Below the pieces are notes generated by a model. It did not search any database and was not told the origin of the DNA. It worked only from the letters and a program-made list of their open reading frames with translations. From JAZSQZ01 sp045538175 (GTDB lineage: Bacteria; Bacillota; Clostridia; Christensenellales; UBA1242), in the NCBI GenBank assembly GCA_045538175.1, contig JAZSQZ010000084.1:1-42155 (forward strand): DNA of 42,155 nucleotides, in the 5' to 3' direction. The position numbers and the translations under genes are program-made. Shown in pieces: positions 8,477-14,402 of the stretch. The stretch's first letter is position 1; each line of letters begins with the position of its first letter.

Positions 8477-9190
8477 ATGAAAAGTATACATACATTTGTT
8501 GCCAAAAAATATGTAGCAGTTGTTTCAATTATAATTTTTGTTGTTTTTTGTTTTGCTGTTATTTTGGGTTGTTTTAAAAAGACGGAGTTAGTTATAGGAG
8601 AAGCGTATTCTAATATCGTTGTTATTGATGCAGGCCATGGTGGTATTGATGGTGGAAGTGTTGGCAAAACCACAGGAGTTTTAGAAAGAGATTTAAACCT
8701 AGAATATGCAAAAACTTTATCAAATCTTCTTAATCAGTTTGGAATAGGCGTTGTTATGACAAGGACAAACAAAAATGGTTTATATGATAGCAATGCTCAA
8801 AACCTAAAGCGTAGCGATATGAAAAAGCGAAAGGAGATTATTGATAACTCTAGGGCAGATATTGTTGTTTCTATTCATATGAATAGTTTTCCCCTAAAAC
8901 AATGTAGGGGTGCGCAAACTTTTTATAATAAGGAAAATGATAAGGGGAAACTTCTTGCAACATCTATCCAAGAGCAATTCATAAAGGAATTACCATATGC
9001 AAAAAGTGATGCTGCAGTTGGAGATTATTATATAACAAATTGTACGAAAACACCTGCTGTAATTGTCGAGTGCGGGTTTATAAGTAATCCCGAAGAAGAA
9101 GCACTTCTTTTAGACAAGGAATATAGAGAGAAGGTGTGTTATGCCGTTTTATGTGGAATTATCGGCTTTTTAGGGGATAAGGGTAATTGA
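8477..9190 (+). CDS. cwlD: N-acetylmuramoyl-L-alanine amidase, CwlD-like, membrane-anchored
   Basis: This is an Amidase_3 zinc enzyme that cleaves the bond between N-acetylmuramic acid and the L-Ala of the stem peptide. An N-terminal membrane anchor (about residues 11-31, VAVVSIIIFVVFCFAVILG) precedes the catalytic domain. Zinc and catalytic motifs are VIDAGHGGIDGG (His), the following ELNL-like region LERDLNLEYA (Glu), SIHMNS (His) and VIVECGFISNPEE (catalytic Glu). At 237 residues with a single domain and no SPOR or LysM part, it fits CwlD, which makes muramic-delta-lactam in spore cortex; a general cell-wall amidase is the alternative. Together with the SigH-type factor nearby it hints at sporulation, but does not prove it. 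It is transcribed alone, with a terminator about 60 nt downstream. Confidence 0.85.
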   Translation: MKSIHTFVAKKYVAVVSIIIFVVFCFAVILGCFKKTELVIGEAYSNIVVIDAGHGGIDGGSVGKTTGVLERDLNLEYAKTLSNLLNQFGIGVVMTRTNKNGLYDSNAQNLKRSDMKKRKEIIDNSRADIVVSIHMNSFPLKQCRGAQTFYNKENDKGKLLATSIQEQFIKELPYAKSDAAVGDYYITNCTKTPAVIVECGFISNPEEEALLLDKEYREKVCYAVLCGIIGFLGDKGN

Positions 9191-9226
9191 GTTTTGCGTT
9201 TTTTGTATAAAAAACTAAAAAATAAG

Positions 9227-9235
9227 TGCTAGAAT
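9227..9235 (+). promoter_or_regulatory. Extended -10 promoter-like element between cwlD and mrnC
   Basis: TGCTAGAAT at 9227-9235, within the 13-mer GTGCTAGAATAAA (9226-9238) that also occurs at the promoter of the giant gene (13894-13906). No good -35 lies at the right distance. A terminator follows 15 nt later. Confidence 0.4.
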
Positions 9236-9249
9236 AAACTCTAGAAAAT

Positions 9250-9272
9250 AAGGGCAATTTAGCCCTTTTTTA
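9250..9272 (+). terminator. Rho-independent terminator after cwlD
   Basis: AAGGGC (9250-9255), a 6-nt loop, then GCCCTT running into T7. It probably ends the cwlD transcript, and would also stop any transcript from the element at 9227-9235. Confidence 0.85.
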
Positions 9273-9307
9273 TTGCTAAAAAAACAATAGCATAAATGTA
9301 AAGAATG

Positions 9308-9316
9308 TGCTATAAT
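9308..9316 (+). promoter_or_regulatory. mrnC-rlmB-sigH promoter with perfect extended -10
   Basis: TGCTATAAT at 9308-9316 is a perfect extended -10. The predicted start of transcription falls at about 9323-9324, on or next to the ATG at 9324, suggesting a leaderless message. Confidence 0.65.
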
Positions 9317-9323
9317 GTTAACT

Positions 9324-9749
9324 ATGGTAGAAGAAGATTTTTTTGCAAGTAAATTTATGGACGAGCTTACAGCATATAACCTAAATGCTGTTTCACTTGC
9401 GTTTGTTGGAGATGCAGTTTATTCGTTGTATATTAGGACTATATTTTGTAGTACAACTCAGGCAAAAAGTGGAGAGCTTCATAAAAAATCAACAAAATAT
9501 GTAAAGGCGACTGCACAAAGCGCTGCACTTGATATCGTTGAGCCTATTTTAACTGAAAAAGAAAAAGATGTCCTAAGGCGTGGCAGAAACACAAAAACAA
9601 ACACTGTTTCAAAAAATGCTAGTCTTGGAGATTATAAAAGAAGCACTGCTTTTGAAGCAGTACTAGGATACTTGTATTTAAGTGGTCAAAAAGACAGGTT
9701 AAACGAGATTTTACAACTTGCAACAAAAGATATTAGGAGCGAAAAATGA
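9324..9749 (+). CDS. mrnC: Mini-ribonuclease 3 (Mini-III), 23S rRNA maturation nuclease
   Basis: Mini-III is an RNase III-like dimer without a double-strand RNA-binding domain; in Bacillus it trims the ends of the 23S rRNA precursor. The catalytic segments are visible: AFVGDAVYSLYIR with the metal-binding Asp, and STAFEAVLGYLYLSG with the second acidic residue. The basic RRGRNTKTNT loop between them fits RNA contact. The start is chosen at ATG 9324 because the -10 hexamer covers the alternative in-frame ATG at 9315, which would add only three residues; neither has a Shine-Dalgarno sequence. The gene overlaps rlmB by 4 nt (ATGA), so the two are translationally coupled. Confidence 0.93.
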   Translation: MVEEDFFASKFMDELTAYNLNAVSLAFVGDAVYSLYIRTIFCSTTQAKSGELHKKSTKYVKATAQSAALDIVEPILTEKEKDVLRRGRNTKTNTVSKNASLGDYKRSTAFEAVLGYLYLSGQKDRLNEILQLATKDIRSEK

Positions 9750-10462
9750 TTATAAACGGAAAGAATAGTGTTTATGAAGCAATAAACAGCGGTACAACAA
9801 TCAATAAAATACTTATAAACAACAAAATTTACGATGCAACAAGTAAAGAAATTGTCAAAAAAGCAAAAGAAAAAGGCATTAGAGTTGAGTTTGTTGACAA
9901 AAAGGTTTTAGATAAATATGGCGAACATCATCAAGGATATGTTGCTGAAGTAACTGATTTTAAGTATTGCGAAACTGACGATATTTTACAACTTGCAAAA
10001 CAAAGAAATGAAGACCCTTTAATTGTTATTTTAGATGGCATCGAGGACCCACACAACTTAGGAAGCATTGTTAGGGTTTGTGAGTGCGTTGGTGCACACG
10101 GTATTATTATTCAAAACAGAAGATGCTGTGCTGTAAATGATACTGTTTTTAAGACAAGTTGTGGCGCAATCAATCATGTAAAAATTGCAAGAGTTACAAA
10201 TATAAACGACGAAATTCAAAGATTAAAAGAAGAAAATGTTTGGGTTTTTGCAACTGATATGGACGGCGATTCTGTATTTAAAACCAACTTAAAAGGCGCA
10301 ATTGCTGTTGTTATTGGAAGCGAAGGAAAGGGTGTTTCTCAACTCACAAAGAAGCTTTGTGATGGGGCAATCTCACTTCCTATGTTTGGAAAAGTAAATT
10401 CTCTTAATGCTTCAACTGCTACAAGTGCTGTGCTTTATGAAATCATAAGACAAAGGAATTAA
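9746..10462 (+). CDS. rlmB: 23S rRNA (guanosine-2'-O-)-methyltransferase RlmB, SpoU family
   Basis: This 238-residue SPOUT enzyme uses S-adenosylmethionine to methylate a ribose in the 23S rRNA (Gm2251 in E. coli). The small N-terminal substrate-binding domain (residues 1-75) is followed by the knotted catalytic domain with motif 1 DPHNLGSIVRVCECVGAHG, motif 2 IGSEGKGV and motif 3 SLNASTATSAVLYE. Motif 3 has Ala-Ser-Thr where SLNVSVA is usual, a mild variation. Start ATG 9746 overlaps mrnC and has AGGAG at 9735-9739. The mrnC-rlmB-sigH order is conserved in Bacillota. Confidence 0.94.
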   Translation: MIINGKNSVYEAINSGTTINKILINNKIYDATSKEIVKKAKEKGIRVEFVDKKVLDKYGEHHQGYVAEVTDFKYCETDDILQLAKQRNEDPLIVILDGIEDPHNLGSIVRVCECVGAHGIIIQNRRCCAVNDTVFKTSCGAINHVKIARVTNINDEIQRLKEENVWVFATDMDGDSVFKTNLKGAIAVVIGSEGKGVSQLTKKLCDGAISLPMFGKVNSLNASTATSAVLYEIIRQRN

Positions 10463-10465
10463 AGT

Positions 10466-11077
10466 ATGACAGATATAGAACTTGTTGAAATAGCAAGGCA
10501 AGGAAATACTGACGCATTAGATAAACTTTTTGCAAGATATAAACCACTCGTAAACGCCATTGCAAGAAAATATTTTTTGGTTGGTGCAGGCACTGACGAC
10601 CTTGTTCAAGAAGGTATGATAGGTTTATATAAAGCCTGTTTAGGATACAAAACAGACAGTGTTGCAAGTTTTAAAACCTTTGCTGCAGTATGTATAAAAA
10701 GGCAAATTGAAACAGCTGTTAGGACAAATAATCGCAATAAAAATTTACCACTAAACACTTATTTTTCGATAAGTAATCAAGGCAAAATTATCGTTCAACA
10801 AAGAAATAATGACGACGATGATGGCGATGATGAAACCGGAATTTATATAAGTTCAAACAGTTTATCTCCTGAAGAAAGCGTGCTTTTTAAGGAAAGAATT
10901 TCGGAGATAAATGGACTTATTGAAGACGCTCTAAGCAGTTTTGAAAAGTCAGTTTTGATACAATATATGACAGGTAGAAACTATATTGAAATTGCACAAA
11001 ATTTGAAAAGAGACCCTAAAAGCATTGACAATGCACTAAATAGGATTAAAATAAAATTAAAGTTTTTAAGAAATTAA
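10466..11077 (+). CDS. sigH: RNA polymerase sigma factor, SigH (Spo0H) type
   Basis: This is a sigma-70 family factor of 203 residues. Region 2 holds the core-binding segment DDLVQEGMIGLYKA and the -10 reading part ASFKTFAAVCIKRQIETAV, which matches SigH closely. Region 4 holds the helix-turn-helix (NYIEIAQNLKRDPKSIDNAL). In Bacillus SigH controls competence and the start of sporulation. An acidic stretch NDDDDGDDETG lies in the linker between regions 2 and 4. The gene starts 3 nt after rlmB and is followed 13 nt later by dnaX. Presence fits a spore-former, but SigH-type factors also persist in non-sporulating Bacillota. Confidence 0.88.
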   Translation: MTDIELVEIARQGNTDALDKLFARYKPLVNAIARKYFLVGAGTDDLVQEGMIGLYKACLGYKTDSVASFKTFAAVCIKRQIETAVRTNNRNKNLPLNTYFSISNQGKIIVQQRNNDDDDGDDETGIYISSNSLSPEESVLFKERISEINGLIEDALSSFEKSVLIQYMTGRNYIEIAQNLKRDPKSIDNALNRIKIKLKFLRN

Positions 11078-11090
11078 AAGGAAAACAAAT

Positions 11091-12583
11091 ATGGCATATC
11101 TAGCACTTTACAGAAAGTTTAGACCAACCACTTTTGATGATGTTGTCGGTCAAGACCATATTGTAAAAACACTTACAAATCAAATAAAAAAGAACCAAGT
11201 TGGACACGCATATTTGTTCACCGGAAGTAGGGGTACAGGCAAAACAACTTGTGCAAAAATCTTTTCAAAAGCAGTAAATTGTTTGTCGCCAATTGATGGT
11301 TCTCCTTGTGGAAAATGTGAAGTTTGTAAGGCATTAAGTGAGACAAATAATGTCGATATTTTTGAGATTGACGCAGCATCAAATAATGGTGTAAATGAGA
11401 TAAGAGAACTTAGAGAAAAGATAAAATATCCACCTATAAATGGCAAGTATAAAGTATATATTATTGACGAAGTTCATATGCTTACAGATAGCGCTTTTAA
11501 CGCTTTGCTTAAAACTTTAGAAGAGCCACCAGCTCACGCAATTTTCATTTTGGCAACAACAGAAGTTCACAAACTTCCTGCAACAATTTTATCTCGTTGT
11601 ATGAGATTTGATTTTAGATTATTGTCTGTAGAACTTCTTATAAAAGTATTAAAAAATGTTTTTGAAAAGTCAGAAATTGCTTATGACGAACAATCGGTCG
11701 GCGCAATCGCAAATGCAGGCGAGGGCAGCGTTAGAGACACTTTGTCAATTGCCGACTGTGTGGTCGCATTTGGCAATGGAAAAGTAGAATATGAAACAGT
11801 CCTAAACATCTTGGGATTAAGCGATAAACAAACCGTTTATAATCTTGCCGACCAGATAATCGCTTGCAACGTAGGTGGTGTTTTAGATGAGATAAATACT
11901 GCATATAATATGGGTAAAAACCTTATTGTTTTAGGTAAAGATTTAACAGTTCATTTTAGAAATTTGTTGGTTATAAAAAATTGTCAAGATAGCAATCAAA
12001 TTTTAAATCAATCAAAAGAAACTTATGAACTTTGGAAGGCTCAAGCAGAAAAAGTTGATAATGAAAAATTGTTGACTTATATGGAAAAATTTAGTGCTAT
12101 TGAAGCAGAATTAAAGTATGCATTATCTCCTAGAGTTTTGATTGAAATCACAGCGCTAGAGTGTGCAAGTTTAAATCAAAAAAAAAACTAATTAACGATG
12201 ATGGAGAAATTGAAAATCTTTCATCATCGAAAACAGAAACAATAAAAGAAAAAGTTGAAGTAAATCTTAAACCAAATGTAATATGGGGAAAGGTTATATA
12301 TTCGCTTCGACAAATGAATCTTGTTGCACTTCACACAGCGTGTGGTGAAATTAGGAATGTAGAAATTGATGAAAATGTGTTGACAGTTTTTGTAAAAGAA
12401 GAATATCTTTATAATGTACTAAAAGCTGAAGACAATTTTAAAAACATCGAAAAAGTGTTAAGACTTATTGATAACAGTTTAAGGCTAAATGTTGAAAAAC
12501 AAATTCCTGAAAAAAATGTTGTTTTAGAAAACAAAAAAAGATTGCTAAAATTGTTTGATGAAAAATTAAAAATTGTTGATTAA
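11091..12583 (+). CDS. dnaX: DNA polymerase III subunits gamma and tau, two products by -1 recoding
   Basis: DnaX is the ATPase of the clamp loader. The first frame (11091-12191, 366 residues) has an AAA+ domain with Walker A FTGSRGTGKTT, a zinc module with Cys at CLSPIDGSPCGKCEVC, Walker B IIDEVHML and sensor/arginine finger TILSRCMRF, then the lid and the oligomerisation domain III; alone it would be a gamma-type product. After a ten-A run (12178-12187) the -1 frame continues to 12583 and codes for a tau-like tail (NVIWGKVIYSLRQMNL and following), giving 497 residues in all. The tail frame has only a weak GTG at 12161 and no ribosome site of its own. The reading is a single gene with programmed slippage; a homopolymer sequencing error is the alternative. 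ybaB and recR follow, the usual order. Confidence 0.92.
12178..12229 (+). promoter_or_regulatory. dnaX slippery A-run and downstream hairpin
   Basis: Ten consecutive A (12178-12187) are followed by an 8-nt spacer containing the zero-frame stop TAA (12189-12191) and a hairpin: CGATGATG (12196-12203) pairs with CATCATCG (12222-12229), extended by two G-U pairs and one A-U pair, with a loop of 12 nt. The spacing matches known -1 frameshift stimulators; the run could also cause transcriptional slippage. Confidence 0.85.
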
Positions 12584-12600
12584 AAAAAGGAGAATTTATT

Positions 12601-12927
12601 ATGGCAGGATTTAGAGGTATGGGTGGCTTCGGTGGAGGCAATATGCAAAACATGATTAGGCAAGCACAAAAGATGCAAGCTGACCTAGAGAGAAAAAATG
12701 CTGAACTTGCAGAAACTGAACTTGTAGGTGCATCAGGTGGTGGAATGGTCGAAGTTGTTATCACCGGAAAAAATGTTATCAAAGGAATAAGAATTAAACC
12801 TGAAGCTGTTGACCCAGACGATGTTGAAATGTTAGAAGATTTAATTATGGCTGCAATCAACGATGCTCAAACAAAAGCAGAAGCACTAAGCCGTGATGTT
12901 ATGGGTCCATTAAGTGGCGCACTATAA
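12601..12927 (+). CDS. ybaB: YbaB/EbfC family nucleoid-associated protein
   Basis: This 108-residue protein has the YbaB hallmarks: a Gly/Met-rich start (GMGGFGGGNMQNMIRQAQKM), a coiled helix, then the dimer core GGGMVEVVITGKNVIKGI and a C-terminal helix LIMAAINDAQTKAEA. Family members form tweezer-like dimers that bind DNA. A ribosome site AAGGAG lies just before the ATG. Location between dnaX and recR is the standard one. Confidence 0.95.
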   Translation: MAGFRGMGGFGGGNMQNMIRQAQKMQADLERKNAELAETELVGASGGGMVEVVITGKNVIKGIRIKPEAVDPDDVEMLEDLIMAAINDAQTKAEALSRDVMGPLSGAL

Positions 12928-12942
12928 TATAAAGGAAAAATT

Positions 12943-13527
12943 ATGCCAAAATCATTAGATAAATTGATAGGGGCATTTATGATGCTACCTGGGGTAGGTT
13001 TTAAAACTGCTCAAAGATATGCTTACTCAATACTAAACGCTGAAACGGAAGATGTAAAAAATCTTTCGTCTTCTATTATTGATGCTAAACTTAATGTAAA
13101 GTTCTGTAAAACTTGTGGCAATTTTGCTGAAGACGATTTGTGTGATATTTGTAGAACAAGGACAAGCAACATTATTTGTGTTGTTAAAGAAGCAAAAGAT
13201 GTTGCACTTTTAGAAAAGATTAAAAATTTGAATTGTTTGTACCATGTTTTAAATGGTTGTATAAGTCCACTTGAAGGAAGGGGGCCAAACGATATTCGCA
13301 TTAAGGAACTTTTGACAAGATTAAACACAGAAGACATAAAAGAAGTTATTATGGCAACAAACCCAGATGTTGAAGGGGAAGCCACAGCACTTTATATTGC
13401 AAAAATATTAAAACCATTAGGAATAAAGGTTACAAGACTTGCTCAAGGTATATCAATGGGAAGTGATTTAGAGTATGCAGACGAAGTAACACTATCCCGT
13501 GCGATCGAAGCAAGAAGGGAGATTTAA
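12943..13527 (+). CDS. recR: Recombination mediator protein RecR
   Basis: RecR works with RecO/RecF to load RecA at gaps. The 194-residue protein has, in order, the helix-hairpin-helix LPGVGFKTAQRYAYSIL, the four-Cys zinc finger (CKTCGNF...CDIC), the Toprim segment VIMATNPDVEGEATALYI, and the C-terminal Walker B-like part ending in SRAIEARREI. The length is close to the family norm. It has AAAGGA before the ATG, follows ybaB by 15 nt, and ends the operon at a terminator. Confidence 0.96.
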   Translation: MPKSLDKLIGAFMMLPGVGFKTAQRYAYSILNAETEDVKNLSSSIIDAKLNVKFCKTCGNFAEDDLCDICRTRTSNIICVVKEAKDVALLEKIKNLNCLYHVLNGCISPLEGRGPNDIRIKELLTRLNTEDIKEVIMATNPDVEGEATALYIAKILKPLGIKVTRLAQGISMGSDLEYADEVTLSRAIEARREI

Positions 13528-13529
13528 TC

Positions 13530-13558
13530 AAAAAGGCGAAAAATTTTCGTCTTTTTTT
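13530..13558 (+). terminator. Rho-independent terminator after recR
   Basis: AAAAAGGCGAAAA pairs with TTTTCGTCTTTTT just after the recR stop, with one G-U pair and a T7 tail. It closes the mrnC-to-recR gene run. Confidence 0.88.
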
Positions 13559-13874
13559 ATTTTTTTAAAAATGTTTTTTTGATAAAAAGTGGCAAAATTA
13601 AAAAAAATTCATTTACAAAAAAACAAAAAATATTTCTTAAAATTACAAAATGATTAAAAATATAGCAAAAAAACACAAAAAAACATTAAAAAAAGTTCAT
13701 TTTTTTAAAAAACACAAAAAATAATTTTAAATTTTGCTTGACAACCTGCTAATTTTTCATTTGTCAAACAAAGTTTTATAAAAAAAATTTATTTGTTTAT
13801 ATTGTCCAAAAAAACGCAGTTACATAACTATAGTAAATATTATAAACTTTAGTATATAAATATATAATATTTTG
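13559..13874. other. Extremely AT-rich intergenic region with phased A-tracts; no gene seen
   Basis: This stretch has almost no G or C and holds no credible coding frame or RNA gene. Three A7 tracts start at 13667, 13677 and 13688, that is 10 and 11 nt apart, in phase with the DNA helix; other A6-A7 tracts lie at 13617 and 13625. Such phasing gives intrinsic curvature. It sits upstream of the giant-gene promoter and may act as an upstream activating or nucleoid-protein-binding region; that role is inference. Confidence 0.6.
13738..13767. promoter_or_regulatory. TTGACAA/TTGTCAA dyad, possible operator
   Basis: TTGACAA (13738-13744) and its exact complement TTGTCAA (13761-13767) are 16 nt apart. 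TTGACA alone looks like a -35, but no -10 lies 16-18 nt downstream. The dyad is about 110 bp upstream of the giant-gene promoter. Confidence 0.3.
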
Positions 13875-13903
13875 TTGCTTTTTGTTTTTATTTGTGCTAG
13901 AAT
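13875..13903 (+). promoter_or_regulatory. Promoter of the giant surface-protein gene
   Basis: TTGCTT (13875-13880), a 17-bp spacer, and TAGAAT (13898-13903) with the extended TGC (13895-13897). Transcription should start near 13910, giving a leader of about 110 nt before the ATG at 14019. Confidence 0.7.
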
Positions 13904-13935
13904 AAATCAGACAATAAAATATGGCTAGAAATGTG

Positions 13936-13980
13936 TTCAATTTTCAATGTTAAAAAAGTTTGAGAAATTGAATTTTTTTT
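13936..13980 (+). terminator. Terminator-like hairpin in the leader of the giant gene
   Basis: TTCAATTT (13936-13943) pairs with AAATTGAA (13965-13972), followed directly by eight T. The stem is all A-T except one G-C pair and the loop is 21 nt, so it is weak alone. It could act as an attenuator or be chance in AT-rich DNA. Confidence 0.3.
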
Positions 13981-14018
13981 GCGTTGAATACAAAATCTAT
14001 TCTAAGGAGATTAAAACA

Positions 14019-14402
14019 ATGGCAGACTTAAATCAAAACCCAAATTTAAACAAGCCAAATATGAATCAAGGAGGTACTCCACCGGGGGCACCAAGACCAC
14101 CTGCACCTAACGCACCGGGCCAAAGACCAATGGCTCCAAATGCAGGTAGACCTATGGCACCAAACGCACCAGGCGCACCAAGACCAGCCGCACCTAATGC
14201 ACCAGGTCAAAGACCAGGCGCACCAAATGCTGCTCCAAGACCTAATGGTCCTGCACCTGCTGGTAATGCCGCACAAGGCCACCCATCACAAAAACCAGGT
14301 CAAGCACCAAACGCTGCTGCACCTAATGGTGGACAACCTGCTGGGAATCTCCCTAAAGGCAAAAAAGTAAAAACACCAGGCGATCCTGAAGAATCAAAAG
14401 GC
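14019..14402 (+). repeat. Pro/Ala/Asn/Gln-rich N-terminal cytosolic tail
   Basis: Residues 1-128 hold about 30 prolines. Degenerate units such as APNAPGQRP and MAPNAGRP recur, first after an Asn/Gln-rich start (MADLNQNPNLNKPNMNQ). The part ends in a charged stretch before the membrane helix. Disorder is expected. Function is unknown. Confidence 0.85.

Noticed and set aside
12161..12583. A separate 140-codon gene after dnaX
   Set aside because: It has no ribosome site, starts inside the dnaX frame and codes for the typical DnaX C-terminal part, so it is the tau tail reached by -1 slippage.
1..13527. Mobile element, prophage or defence island
   Set aside because: No transposase, integrase, tRNA, att-like repeat or phage gene was seen; gene order is conserved housekeeping.
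13835..13872. Perfect 10-bp inverted repeat AAATATTATA / TATAATATTT next to the giant-gene -35
   Set aside because: It is made only of A and T in very AT-rich DNA, where a rough estimate gives several such dyads by chance within 300 bp.
9226..13906. SigH-type promoters at the GTGCTAGAATAAA elements
   Set aside because: GAAT is present, but the AGGA-type -35 of SigH promoters is missing at both places; an extended -10 for the main sigma factor fits better.
14046..14282. Trp/Cys/Arg-rich minus-strand frame opposite the Pro-rich tail
   Set aside because: It is the complement of Pro/Ala/Gly codons (CCA, GCA, GGC) and has no sign of being a gene.
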